Assembly: GCA_964017045.1 (NCBI GenBank)
Contig: OZ024807.1
Coordinates: 21,684,053 to 21,748,052 of the forward strand
DNA length: 64,000 nucleotides
Direction: 5' to 3'
Source: Omphiscola glabra
Lineage: Eukaryota; Mollusca; Gastropoda; Lymnaeidae
Part shown: positions 37,801-50,404 of the stretch, in pieces
Layout: the number at the start of each line of letters is the position of its first letter
Position numbering within the stretch: the first letter of the stretch is position 1
Notes under the pieces: model-generated
Database searches by the model: none
What the model saw: only the letters and a program-made list of their open reading frames with translations
What the model was told of the DNA's origin: nothing
Position numbers and translations under genes: made by a program

Positions 37801-40800
37801 GTAGTAATTAAACACATGGTTTGGTTCATATATTACGAATATCTACAGAAACAACGGTACCTGACCATGTTATGATGAAACTGCAATCACTCGAGAAGAT
37901 TGTGTTCCAAATGCAAAAGACGAGTGAAGAATTTGAAGAGAAACAATATGCTTTGGACAGTGCAGTTCAAGATCTGCGAAGCCAACAGGAAGACATCCAT
38001 GAACAAATAGATTGTCAAAGAAATGAAAAACATGAAAAAAGCAAGCAATGTCATACAAGGCTAAGTGATTTAAAGGACGATTTTGATAAGAATCAAGTCA
38101 AGATTGAGGCACTTGAAGAAGAATTACAATCAGTCACACACTCAGTGAAAGTCTTGACATCTCAGTTCTTTTCCAGAAACAATTTTGAAAAGGATGCAAT
38201 CAAGTCTATTGAAGATTTGTCAAATAGAGTTGAGCACTCAGACTCTACATTTGAAGCTATTACTAAGAAAATTAAAATACTTGAAGATTCGATTGATATC
38301 CTGTCTTGTAAGTTCTCTGATCAACTTGAGAAGACTTGCACCTTCAGTACTGAAAATTATGATACATTAGTAAGTTATATTTTTTAAAATAAGAATTAAC
38401 GATGCGATCTTTCATTTATCTCTTTACTGTAAATAAATCTATGCATAATAATATTAATTTTTTTACTTAAAAAATCCCCCAGAAAAACTAATCATATTCA
38501 AGATTTGTATGGAACTATATATATTTCCAAATAATTGCTTGAAATTATATTATTAAGATCTGTTGCAAGTATTATTCAAGAGAAACGATCTGGTCAAATG
38601 TAAACCTGTCATAGTGTGACGATTGGCACACTTTGCAGGACGATGTCACTAGGCCTGAGTTGGGTTTTTTAAGGAAGATATGCTTGTTCTCTAGACAGTA
38701 AATTACCCGTCTTCACGCATTTGTATAACCGAAGGAAACATAATGTGTGGATGGTACTGCAGGAGTGTCCAGGGTTTTCATTGTGTCAATATCATACCGC
38801 ACAAAGGACACCATCTCCGTGTTTAAATTTTGGAAATTTACTTCTGTTCGATGTGTTGTCATCCAAGGTTAACAAGTCCCATCTAACGTGTGTGCTGGTC
38901 TTTGTCTCGCTATCTAGTTTTTTGTCTGAACTTCCATTTACAATCTTGATATTGACTCAGTTTTGACCGTTCTAAAGTCACAAGACATAGCAAATCAATG
39001 TAGTATTAATGTCTTTAATAAAATTTTCAAAATGGATAACATATGATTTCATTCATTTTAGGATAAGAAGTATGGAGTGCTGTGTCATCTTGTCTCCAAG
39101 AGGCTGTCTTCCCTTGAGGAATTAAAAGATATATTCAACAGAAATTTGACGAAGAAAGATAGTAACACTTCAAAGGTAAATAGATATACTTATTATTTAA
39201 TACTAAATGTAAATGTATTTTTCAAAACGAATTTAAATATTTTGACAAAGATTTGACAAAGGAAAAGGCAAGAATTTAATTGAAAAGTTGCATTTAATTT
39301 TTTTAAAAATCGACTTATTTTAGCTACGTCATCAAATGTGTTTTATGATGATTCTCTTCTAATGAATTTTTTGGCATTTTGCATTCCCGTAGACTAATTG
39401 TAAATGTGTGTGTGTTTTTTTTTTTTTTTTTACAGATAGATGACATTGAGGAAAAAATGAAAGAGATAACCAGGGAAATTGAAGTTATCGGTGAGAGTTT
39501 CATTTTATAAAACTAAACTTGTCAATAGAATTAAATAATGCGGTGTTATTTTAATGTTTGAATTTCAATAATTTTTTGTTATGCACCTTAATAATTCAAC
39601 AGTTGAAGTTGTAGATTGAAAAGATGAACCCGTTTCAGAAAGAATATATTCTAATCAAGCCTATGTTACTTGCCATGTTGTATTTGTTTTTTATAACATA
39701 CTTAAAACAATTTACTTATAATATTAAAGACATATCAATTAGCCCAGAGCTTCCAAAACGTCATCACATTGGAGCTTACAAATTCTTTTTTAAAATGTGC
39801 TAATTAATTGGATGCAATGTGTTGTTATCCCGGAATCAAGTAATAATGTTTGAAACAGCTTTGCCAATGGTGCTTTTAATAATTATGCATACATTTATCG
39901 TTTTTTTTTGGCATATAAATAGATGCCGATTTCATTTTGTTCTAGCTTTGATTTAGTTATCAAAGAGTATATCCACTGAATTTTGTTGTGATTAATTTAA
40001 GTAAAGTTTTTGAAGTAAGTTGACTCAATTGTATTTTTTTTTAATTCCAAATGTTCGAGTTTACTAAGCAGTGATGGTGAGATAATAAAGAAAGTAGCGA
40101 TGCCAAATGTGTTAAAAGTAGGAAGAAGCTTAACTATCGTACATATTGTGACAGTACTTTATTTAACTTATTTGTTTCGCCGATAAAAGTCGGCGTTATT
40201 AGTAAGGCCGAAGCATGGCTCTGTTGGTGGCAGTGAGCATGTGTTGGTGGCAGTGAGCATGTGTTGGTGGCAGTGAGCATGTGTTGGTGGCAGTGAGCAT
40301 GTGTTGGTGGCAGTGAGCATGTGTTGGTGGCAGTGATCATGTGTTGGTGGCAGTGAGCATGTTATCAATTAAGCTGAAGCGACATTTAGTAGCCATTCTT
40401 CTTGGCAAGGTTGGTAACTCAAGTGAAAACAACACCATACAATATTTGCGATTTCGCGTTGCACTTGTTAGGAATTTGTTAAAGGGGGATTAAGGAAAAC
40501 AAAACACGAATGAACCAAGGGTCCATGACTCAGAAAAGTTATGAGAAACAATGGTCTAAGTTTAAAATGTAATAACTCCTATTATTGTTATTTTTACAGA
40601 TCTTAAATTTTGGGAACCTTTGGTGGGTTTCTCTGTCTTTGCCGAACTGGATCTTCCCCCACACTCAGACTTTATGAAAGACTTCAAACGTCATTGCACT
40701 CTTCAAGGGGTCCAGGTGGATGAAACGAAAGGACTATATCCAGTCTCGGTCAGTGGTTTTTATAGTATCAGTACGTCCGTCAAATATAAGAATACTCTCT

Positions 40801-41015
40801 TGAACACAATCGTATGCTACACAACTAAAGGATCTGAAGATGAAACAGAGCCAGCCGAGTGTCATTTTCTGTATCGATTGCAAGGAGACGAGAGCGTTAC
40901 TTACTTCACTGAGCTGTCAGAGGGAGATTTACTGCACTTAGAACTGCAAGATAACGATGAACACACGCGTGTTCGAATCCACTTCTCTTGCGCTTTGATG
41001 AAGAGATACAATTAA
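33966..41015 (+). CDS. secreted coiled-coil protein with C-terminal C1q-like domain (8 exons, 522 aa)
   Basis: Coding exons: 33966-34056, 35521-35666, 36131-36254, 37101-37202, 37849-38369, 39062-39175, 39436-39490, 40600-41015. All are GT-AG, phases match at each junction, and the total of 1,569 nt closes exactly. Residues 1-about 20 are a signal peptide (MSILKIIILFLQLMGVEELS). Residues about 160-384 are heptad-rich coiled coil (exon 5 and the two short exons after it). Residues 391-522 resemble a C1q/TNF jelly roll of usual length: VGFSVFAEL start, GLYPVSVSGFYSI core, LSEGDLLHLEL, and IHFSCAL near the end. There is no collagen stretch. The layout matches secreted mollusc lectin-like proteins, in which a coiled coil multimerises a C-terminal recognition domain; a role in pathogen or self recognition is inference. 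The domain is divergent, so TNF-like is an alternative. It is head-to-head with the lectin/Ig receptor gene, with about 5 kb between start codons. Confidence 0.8.
34891..35055. mobile_element. inverted-repeat MITE-like element in intron 1 of the C1q-like gene
   Basis: GGTTCACACGATCAAATTTT at the left is matched by the reverse complement of AAATTTAATCGTGTGAAC at the right, about 120 bp apart. No clear target-site duplication was found. The ATG-open frame across it is not a gene. Confidence 0.5.
40215..40362. repeat. 20-bp minisatellite
   Basis: About seven near-perfect copies of GTGTTGGTGGCAGTGAGCAT in intron 7 of the C1q-like gene. Minus-strand reading frames across it are artefacts of the period. 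Confidence 0.9.
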
Positions 41016-41145
41016 CAAAAGCATTCATTTGATCATCTTTATGATTATATTTAACTTTTCTTTGAATGGATTGCACAGTTTCTTTTTTAAACAATAGTAC
41101 ATTTCATCAGAAAAAGAATGTAATCCATTTTCTAAGTTAATAGAC

Positions 41146-41151
41146 AATAAA
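41146..41151 (+). promoter_or_regulatory. poly(A) signal of the C1q-like gene
   Basis: AATAAA lies 131 bases after the stop codon of the coiled-coil C1q-like gene. It is the first canonical signal on that strand; a second AATAAA lies near 41,242. Confidence 0.55.
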
Positions 41152-41562
41152 TCCATTAAATGTGAATTGTTTTAAATCCAATTCAACTATTATTTTGTAC
41201 ACTGTAAAATCTTATAAGTGTGATCATCAATGTTCGACAAGAATAAAAACATTTGGTTAAATTCTGTTGTTGTTTTTTTTTGCACCACGATTCCGTCCAT
41301 TAAATTTTCAATTTTTAAAATTATATTTTTATTGTTATACATGTTGTTAAATTACATGCATATTAAATAACCATGTGTCATTTAAAAAAGTATAAACATT
41401 CCTCCCCCACGACTCAAAAAAAAAAAAAATCATATTATAAAATGTGCCGTCTCTCTCACAACCATTTTTTATGTCACATACTTTAATTCACCATCATATG
41501 GTAGCAGTTTTCAGATTATTTAGCTGTAAGTAAATCAAAATATAGTTTGACATTAGACTTAC

Positions 41563-41669
41563 GACCAGTAATTCTTCGCAATTTTTAAAGTTAGCATAGC
41601 CATACATAAGATCTGCGGAGTAATTGCTTCTTTGTGTTAACACAATTGTCATTTTCCCATCAAGAGAAG
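41563..41669 (-). pseudogene. orphan fibrinogen-related domain (FReD) exon relic
   Basis: The 107-base open exon has an AAAG acceptor and a GTAAGTC donor. Its product reads SLDGKMTIVLTQRSNYSADL followed by MYGYANFKN. This follows the FReD pattern DGG-W-T-V-QRR-x-VDFYRxWxxYKxG, with several key positions altered (Trp lost, acidic and aromatic changes). No neighbouring FReD exons were found on the same strand in the 550 bases down to the C1q-like gene. Fibrinogen-related proteins are a well-known snail immune family; this is probably a relic of one. Confidence 0.45.
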
Positions 41670-41699
41670 CTTTATAAATATAAATATATAATTAAATTA

Positions 41700-44660
41700 T
41701 TCATTTGTTTAAGGAACAACAACAATTTATTTTTTTATTAAAAAAAGACCGAACATTTAAAAATTTAAAAAAAAAAGCATTGATACTCTGAATATGTGTT
41801 TCAAATACTTCATTTGTAACTTTAAAAAAAGGCTCCCTTTTCTTGAATGAATGAAAAGTTGTTAATAGTCTATTATATATACTGGATATCATCTAAAGAA
41901 AACAATTCAACTATTTGAAATTCCACATTTAGATCTTTTTTTGGGTCATATTTTCATTACTGCGCAAATTGCTCATTGTTTACTTGTTATTTTTTTTTTT
42001 TAAAATGGCTCGTTCATTTTTTTCTGGTCCGCAAATCACAGATAGATGTGTTCATTTAGTATGTGCAACTTTCTAATTTAAGCGTTTACAATGGCATTTT
42101 ACAAAAAGATCAATTTTTTTTAAAAAATTTTGCATAAACTATATAAAATATTTAAGTGTCTACTGCTTTTTACATTCACTTGTTACACATTTTTATATAA
42201 GTGTTTCTTTAATGCAATTCATATTACTAATACTATATATCTTAATTAGCAGTTTCTTCAAAAGATATGAAACCAATTCAAGTGTTCTTAAAAGTTGAAA
42301 ATTTCTGTGGAGTATTTACCATGTTTCAAAACAAATCTACATAGATGTTTATACATTTCTTTTAAAAGTGTGTAGATATGTGCAATAAGATTAAACATCC
42401 ACTCCTTTTTGGCATTATTGTAAGATAAAAATGATGAAAATATGTATTTATTTATAATAAAGAGAAAGTGTTATTTTTTAATTAACTTTTTTTCTTGTAA
42501 ACATGTGTTTGGAGTAGTATAATTCCAACACTTTTTATTTATATTAAAAAATTATTGAAACCTCAAAAATTGTTACAACCTAACGCATAGCCAAGGTTGG
42601 GACTACTAAAGTTTCTCATTTCTAGGGATTTAGCTTATCCGGGAAATAAGGCAAATATTTCCGCATCACGGGATCTCTCAATGCAGTATTTTCTAAAGGA
42701 TTCTAATAATAATACAGGCTATAGATTTTATTTAGTCCTAAACAAGCTAAAAAATACTATTTTTATTTAAGCCACACCCTAAATGCCGTTACGAGATTAA
42801 GTTGATCTAGAGTTCATTCACGGGGAAAGATGACGTTACACGTCGTCTAAGTAAAAGTCAATGTTTTGTAAATGTCTTACTATTATATTGATTTTGAAAA
42901 TAATAAATACACAATAAAAAAGTAGCTTAAGATAGCATATTAGGGTAATAAGTCACAAAAAAAGAATACGATAAGTGCCGAACCCATGGATTTGTGAAGG
43001 GGTTTATACTAAGGTCCCCGGCTTAAACAATAGGCTAATAGTGGTAGTGATTATTATAAAAAAAATTTTTTTAAATATGTATCTTAAAGTTAATGTTAAC
43101 ATTTCAATGATGTTGCAAATGTCACAAATTAAATTATGTTGGGAAGTTAAGTTTTAACATGTTTTACTTCCCAAGAATGTACCCAAATAAAAACATGGTT
43201 TCCATATAGCGTGGTAAGGTTCACTTTGCTTCTATACCTATGTTGGCGTGCTGTTTATCTTAGTAATTCTACAAATCTTTGCTTAGAGAGATAATTTGTG
43301 ACAATGTCACGTCCTGAAATAAAATTTAAAAAAAAATTAAAATTAAATTATATATGTGTATCCGGGATTTTAAGTGATTTGCCGAGATAGAAACATTTTC
43401 AGGGATGTCTTTTGCTTACTAAACATCGTTCGGGATTCTGGCAGAGAAATCCCAGCGACTATCTTTAGAATCGCTTTAACACACACACACACAGGCACAG
43501 GCACACAGACACACACAAACACATACACACAAGTAATATGTGACAAATACTTTAAGTGTCAACTTCAATTATCAATAAACGTTTCTTTATTTCTTTAATT
43601 TGTTTCAGATTTACAAAATGTGCAATATTTTTTTTTTTTTTTAGAAATTCCATTCCCGTGTAGAAGTTGTGGTGAATAAAGCGTGACTAAAAAATAAAGA
43701 ATGTCCTTGTTAATTTTGTTTAAGGTGTATGTGGATATTTGTTTGTATGTGTCAGTTATCTCAAGTGCTATTCTAGCACAAAACAGCAGGCCTACACAGC
43801 ACATGTCAATGGGAACAGAACCAACCCGCATAAACGACATAACATATAACAAAGACTTTGTAATCAGAATTGCCGAGAGGAGTTTATCATTTAGCAATCA
43901 TTATATACCTAAATGTACACTCATGTCGTTGTGTATGTATGAGTAAGAGAATTGTATGTTTTATGTGTTATGGGTGTGTGTGGGGGGTATGTGCTCGCTC
44001 GTACGGTGGACATGAAATGTACCGATGCACAACAGCAGTGTAGGATTAAATAAGAATCACTTTAACTCTCACCGACTTCCTTACAAATTACGAATGTGTT
44101 AGGTTGTTGACATGTTGGTGCTGGAATAGTGCTTGTAAGGCTGATAAGTCTATTTATTAACATTTTTTTTTCTAACTATAAACCATTTTTAAACAAAATT
44201 ATTTCCCCATGCACCAAATAGTCACATAAAGTGTTGTGATGTCTCTATGACAATATTAAAAAAAATGATTTAACTAAATTCTGGAAAGGATATTTGTAAT
44301 TAGTGTCTTTTAAATGGATTCTATTTGAGGTGTCTAGCTCGTTAAATTAATCTCAAATCACGACTTTTTGAAACATCTTATTATATTTTTTTAATGAAGT
44401 TATTTTTACACTAAATACAGCGCAGAAAAAGCCGATTTAGGTTTCTTTGTTCAAAATAGTTTTCAACTAAGCCGTACATTGAAATTATAAAACACCATAA
44501 CCATAAGAGTCAGAAGTTTGGATGCTTCGTCTCACGGTAACCCCCCCCCCTCCCCCTTTACCTTTTTCTCCTATGTAACAGCTTTTGATCTGGTGATAAA
44601 TACAGATTATTAATAATTGCCTTTTAAGTTATGAGGTAAATGTAAATGTAAGTTAAATAT
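41700..44660. other. intergenic, no gene seen
   Basis: AT-rich sequence with homopolymers between the FReD relic and block B. Open frames are short and without splice or domain support. Confidence 0.5.
43478..43530. repeat. (CA)n-rich microsatellite
   Basis: Interrupted ACACAC run with G and T substitutions. Confidence 0.85.
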
Positions 44661-45990
44661 TGCATAATTGAGGCCAATATTTTCTCAGTGGTTAAAACCT
44701 TTATTGTCCTACAAAAAAATGTTCTAACCCACAACCAGTATTATTTAAAGAAAAAACAAATTGAATGTAAGCTAATAGGCATATCAAAATTTTATTACCT
44801 ATATTTTTGTATATGCCTAAAAATGACTTTTATTCCAACAATATCATTTAAATACAAAGCTATTTTAGTCGTGTATTTAATGAAATCATAGTATTATTGT
44901 AGTCGATCACAATGATGATGCACACACAGTTACTGAGGTAATTGAAAAAGCACTAGGCCCAAATTATGTCTCAAAAAACAATGTGAGTTGATTAAGTTAT
45001 CATTCCACAAACTGGTGACCTCAGTGTGTACAATAACATTAGCCCCAGCGGTAACTTACAAAAAAATATGAGCTACTGCCCCACACACACCGTGGTGACA
45101 CTTGGGACTGGAATCAGCGATTTCGCCAGCGAGGGTTATTGTAGTCAGAATACCAATACCGGGTACATACATTCATCCATATGTACTTGACCAGGAAAAT
45201 ATGGACTTGATGTCATAATCACCATCCAACCCCAAAGTCTTTATTGTGTGTGTAATTTGATTGTATGTAAACACAACTGTATACCAATAATGCTGTCACC
45301 TAGTTGAAGATGCCTTAATTTTAATTAAATCCCATCATTTTTAAAGAGGGGAATTGCTTGCACAAATGTAATGTGATTTACAAGCTATTTTTAATTGTTC
45401 CAAAAAAACAACATTAATTAACACTTAAAAAATAACAAACATACCACATATACATTATATATATATATAATGTTTAATTGTAAAAAAAAAGACAATACTC
45501 ATTAAAGGATGAGAAACACGCTTACTTTTAAAATAAAAACAAAAACGAAAATAGACTGAGGTGAAGATATTGGAACTTTTATTAGCATTTCCATTACAAA
45601 TAATAATCTACTCATGAACGTAAAAAATGTAGGCTTAAATAAAATGAAATAAATCAAAATTGAGTTGTATGTTCCAAATGTATAAACACACATAATATAT
45701 CGAGGAAATATTTAAATAAATTGAACTAATATATGATCTAAAATTATCTAAAATAATCTATAATAAACGTTTGTGTTCTATTTTAATTTTAGTTTTTAAA
45801 CAAAATTGCTCGCTCATCTAAAGATAATTTAAAAAAAACCCACATATTTTGTCATTGCATAAACAAAAATTCAAACGATGAATTTTTCTATTTTAAATTA
45901 TTTAAAAAATGAGCTGTTTTTTTTTTTTAAAAGTTTCTCGAAGTTTTTTTGTTTGTTTTTTTCTTTCTGTAAAAAATTGAAAGCACTGGT

Positions 45991-48743
45991 TCAGTCATCA
46001 AATAGGTACTCCATCCCGGGACTGCAATAGTTGTTCCCTTTAGTATCAACTCCGTTATGGACGTGGTCAACAAACATCGCGTCATCATAACGTCCGATTA
46101 AGTGGACATGAGCACCGCTGCTCCCTGCACACGTCGCCGTTTCGTACCGGTACGTCGTACACGTCACGGTGTCCATCACTTTGATCTCCACGCGTTTGTC
46201 CTTCAGAAATCCGAATGAGATCTGCTTGGGGCAGCCGTGTGGATGGGAGACAATTACGACCAGTTTGTCAGCAAGTTCTGTCCCCTTGTATTTCTTCAGC
46301 ATCTTGTTCCACTGCGCATGCCATTCTTGGAGCATTTTTTCAAGCCTCGTCATCAACTTCTCATCACATGACGTGGTTTCCATTATGCACATGTCAACTT
46401 CTGGCTCCGATCTCTCTATCTTCCAATCGTCGAGAGTTACCTTCTCGCACTGAGGACTGCCATTATCATAGAAAAGAGTGCATGTGGTTTTTGCTGCCTC
46501 GTGCTCGTCGAAAACCACGTGCACGGCTGTGTACAGACTCAACGTCCACCACACTTTACTGGGGATGTCCGACGCACGACATTTTTTACACGTGCATATT
46601 TTTTGTGGGTTTTCTGGGTTGCATTTTTCCACTCGGCTAATTCGCCCCGTCCCAACTGTCCAGATTTTCGTTCCCCTGCTTGCGTACAGCGGAAATGGTT
46701 TCAGCCTTTCCTCGTTTAACTTCTGCTTCTCGCTCTGTGGCCAATGTTTGGGCCTTTTCTCACTTACGCATTTTATGTCTAGTTTAGCAGTTATATCCGA
46801 TATGGTTTGTATCATCTTGACGACCTCGATGTCTTGAAATTCCTTGGGCAGGCGATTTATGTTAAAATCATCAATGGGTATGAAGTCTTTGTGATGAGCT
46901 CTCTTTCTACACGTCTGAAAGCCATTTTTCAGATCTGCCTCTTCGCCGCCCTCCTCAACCGCAATTTCATACGTACCTGATAAATGAAATGCTAAGCTTT
47001 AACATGTATTTTATCATTCGTGTCTCAAGCGTATTGTCCTATTAAATTCTGTTAGTATCATCATAATGTTAACGTAAATCTAATCTCAAGAGCAAAACGG
47101 TTAAATTGTTAACAATATGCCAGTGAAATTCATCGCAATATTTATGAAAGTATTTTTAGATATTATAAAATCACAAGTAGCATTTGTGAACAACGTCCCG
47201 ACAGAAGACGAATGAAATAAATAATTACGTTTAAAAAAATCGTTAAATAGTAGTTTTAATTATAATATTCTTACAAGGGGAACATTTTTCTTGTTTTTTC
47301 TGTTTTGTAGCTGCATCGCGTTCAATTGGACACGAAACTGTACGTCTATCCTTTAATGATAAACAGGAGAGTGATGCTCTTTCGGAGATTGATGATTCTG
47401 AAAATTATTGAGAACGTTTAAAGGGCACATATACTCAGTCGCTTATCAGGGGTTAGTGACTTAGCAAGGGGTCAGTTACTTATTGAAGGTTCGGTGACTT
47501 AGCAAGGGCTCAGTGATTTAGAAAGGGTTCAGTGTCTTAGAAAGAGTTTCAGTGACCTAGCAAGGGTTGAGGGACTTAGCAAGGGCTCAGTACTTTAGCA
47601 AGAGTTCATTGACTTAGCAAAGGTTCAGTGACTTAGCAATGGTTCAGTGACTTAGCAAGGGTTCATTGACCTACAGAGGAGTAGCTAGAGTGTTTTGCTC
47701 CCGGGGACGAGATTCGCGCCCGGGGACAAGATCTATTTTAAAGCGCCCCTTATGTCTTTTTTCAACACTTAAACCCATTATTTTTATCAATAAAATAATA
47801 TCAAAGCACATTTTGGCACCCCTAACTAGCTGGCGCCCGGGAACATCTGTCCCTACTGCCCCCCCCCATTCGCTACGCTTCTGTTGACCTAGCAAGGGTT
47901 CAGGGACTTAGCAAAGGCTGCTGCAAGCCGGGGAGAGACTAATGTTTTTGCATTTGCTTCCACGAAAAATAAAACTCGCCAAAAGTTGCAGACTTACAAC
48001 AACAACAAAAAATCTACAAATGGACCGCCAAAGAACAAAATCGCCTCCACACTCATCCATTCTATGACAGTGCACAGATTACAATTAATTAAATATAAAG
48101 TAATAAAATAAATAATAGTGAAAAATGTAACAAAAAATAAGCATATATATATATATATATATATAATATGCGTTTAGCACAACCAGTGTATCCTTGTTCA
48201 GATATAATATAGAATATTATATTTACTAAATTAATAAAAAAAATGTAAAGTATTAAATTAAGAATTATTTATAGTCATTGCGGTGAAGTTATATTTTTCT
48301 CCCTGTTTGTGCATCTTGCTTAAGCCAATATACTTGTTTGAATGTACTTTAATAATCATTACATTCTTCGATATATCTTAAAGCATAATTTTTTTTAAAA
48401 TATTGACCATTCAAACTAAGCTGGTATTATAATTATTCAAATATTTTACCATCTTTTAGCTTAAGGAGATTGTCTAAGTCTACAACATATCCTTGATCAT
48501 CAAAGTCCCAATGACGATATTTATCAGATAGCACTGAAAGTAAATATGAGCATGAACAAATTTCGTGGTTTTATGGACATAATACATTTTTAAATACACA
48601 CTTTAATACATTTTTATAAATATTTATCAGTATATATGAAGATTGAGCTGTACATATATTTTATATACCAAGAAAGATAAAGGGAAAGGGGGATACATGC
48701 AGCAAACTGAAAATTGTATTGTACCATCTTTTTGTGCAGCCAT
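45991..48743 (-). CDS. intracellular trypsin-fold (PA-clan) serine protease-like protein, intact copy (403 aa)
   Basis: Coding exons: 48743-48725 (MAAQKD, then G), 48533-48450, 47397-47275, 46976-45991. All internal junctions are phase 1 and the frame closes (1,212 nt). There is no signal peptide. The C-terminal two thirds carry a trypsin-like triad: His228 in LYTAVHVVF, Asp270 in EVDMCIMET, Ser362 in TCAGSSGAHV. These occupy the places of TAAHC, DIALL and GDSGG in S1 proteases. A CTCKKC cluster precedes the His motif. The fold call rests on motif order and spacing; whether it cleaves anything is unknown. The first coding exon continues 5' as UTR to an acceptor at 48791, and a non-coding first exon near 52,381-52,430 follows a TATA box. 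The start ATG was chosen because this small exon is conserved in the paralogous block and gives the phase the next exon needs. Expression and substrate are unknown. Confidence 0.75.
47435..47920. repeat. 19-bp minisatellite interrupted by a MITE
   Basis: Units like GGTTCAGTGACTTAGCAAG, about a dozen copies, continuing beyond the insertion at 47,674-47,883. It lies in intron 3 of the intact protease-like gene. Confidence 0.85.
47674..47883. mobile_element. 210-bp hAT-type MITE inside a minisatellite
   Basis: Perfect 8-bp TSD TTGACCTA at 47666-47673 and 47884-47891. Imperfect terminal inverted repeats: CAGAGGAGTAGC at the left, and CAGAAGCGTAGC when the right end is reversed. It interrupts the 19-bp GGTTCAGTGACTTAGCAAG array. 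Confidence 0.7.
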
Positions 48744-49734
48744 TTTGTTGTTTACAGTGTCACGAATGCCGGATCAATTTACTTGTGAGTTCTGTGGAAG
48801 AAATTTAAATAAAACATTTTTTTAATAAATATTATAAACTATGTAACCCTGATTTCTGATTGTATTTCTTTAACGGATTTTATGATTAAAAGTAATTTAT
48901 ATGCTTGTGTTGCTTGCTTTATGTTTTTATATTATTTATAATATGTATATATAATATATATATTTTTTATTAATATGTGTATATATATATATAAAGTCAT
49001 AAAAGAAAATATATATAAATAAAAGAATGTGCGCTGCCACAGGATATATAGGGCGGTGCTCTTGTTTGAATTCCTAATAAATAAGTTTTGAAGAAAAAAA
49101 ACAATAACACGGAAATAAAATGAATCCATACTTTTTTCCCTTTTTTTTTTTTTTTTTACACAGAGCACCAACTTAATTCATACTGCTTAAGATTATTAAT
49201 AGACCTTAAAAAAAATCTCATTTTGGAGGCATCAAAGTGCAAGAATAGCGTCCATCATATAAGAAATAAGTATTCAGTTCACGAAACCATCTCACTATTC
49301 TGAATTTTTATACGGCTAGTACCGGGATATTTGTTTGATGCACAATGAATTATGCTTAAGGCTTTCAGAAATCTTCCATTTCACATATTGTGAACCAGAA
49401 ATAACCCGCTAACCCGGTGGTGGCGGCAATGTGTGAACGTCCCAACTGCTAAAGTCGCTAGACAAAACATGCATTGCAGTAAGGCACTTAGTAAGAAATC
49501 TCATTTAGTGCTAGCTTCATGGAATTTCAAATATGGCGCCTATTAAACAGCCATATATACATACCATGTGAATTACAATTTGTGATTAAAAAGTAAATTT
49601 TTCATATATATTGTTGCTTGATTGAAGTCATTAAATTTAGAAACAATAAAAGCAACTTTAACAACACTTTGAACTATAACAAATAATACCATTGTCCTTA
49701 AGTAAAATAATTAAAATGACATTGAAGGATATCT

Positions 49735-49830
49735 AATGGTAGGATGCTACGACAGTACATATTCATCCAAGTGTAGGATGCTACGACATTAAAGAGTCAT
49801 CCAATGGTAGGATGCTACGATAGTACAGAG
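49735..49830. repeat. short tandem array
   Basis: Three copies of GGTAGGATGCTACGACAGTA with about 30-bp spacing. Confidence 0.7.
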
Positions 49831-50142
49831 TAATAAAAAAAAATAAAAGTTACTCACCACTAATTCGATATCTAAACTTTAAGTCCATCACAAACTAGAT
49901 TTTAGAAGATAATTTCTCGACTTACGAACTGAATGCGTTACTGACTGTTGTTCGTATCTCGAAAAGTTCGTATCTTGAAACCCAATTTACGATTACATCT
50001 TTCTCGAAATCAATTACTCTGTTCTCGGATTAAAAATTGATTAACAGATCACACGGACCTATACAATTGTCAATCTGTAATTCATTCCATAGACATAACA
50101 CGTTACAATACATACATACAGTACACATATTATTATATACTA

Positions 50143-50330
50143 CAGTGGTTCTCAACCTGTAGGTTGCGACCCATTTAGGGGTCGTACGATCCTTAAACAG
50201 GTGTCGCCTATGACCATCGGGAAACTTATATTTTTTGAAGTAGCAACGAAAATAATTTTATGGTTTTGGGTCACCACAACACGAGGAACTGTAATAAGGG
50301 GTCACGGCATTATAACGTTTGAGAACACTG
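50143..50330 (+). mobile_element. SPIN-like hAT non-autonomous transposon, copy 2
   Basis: CAGTGGTTCTCAACC start and GAGAACACTG end, with flanks ATATACTA and ATATGATA (6 of 8). Diverged from the other two copies. It lies in the first intron of the intact protease-like gene. Confidence 0.7.
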
Positions 50331-50404
50331 ATATGATACAAATAAAATAAAACTCTTCACTAATTGTATTGTTTTTATTACACAAATTTGTATGGACAGC
50401 ATGC

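Noticed and set aside
40215..40362. CRISPR-like regular repeats
   Set aside because: Contiguous tandem copies with no unique spacers; the genome is eukaryotic. The same holds for the arrays at 57.3, 58.9 and 59.6 kb.
40134..40368. Minus-strand frames with repeated ATNTCSLPPTH
   Set aside because: 20-bp minisatellite artefact within an intron of the C1q-like gene.
40971..40990. GTTCGAATCC, reminiscent of a tRNA T-loop
   Set aside because: Lies inside the coding exon of the C1q-like gene and no cloverleaf can be drawn around it; no tRNA gene was identified in the window.
46169..46837. Plus-strand frames of 72-141 codons opposite the protease-like exon
   Set aside because: Shadows of the coding minus strand; no domain or splice support. 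The plus frames at 3,771-4,370 are the same shadow in the paralog.
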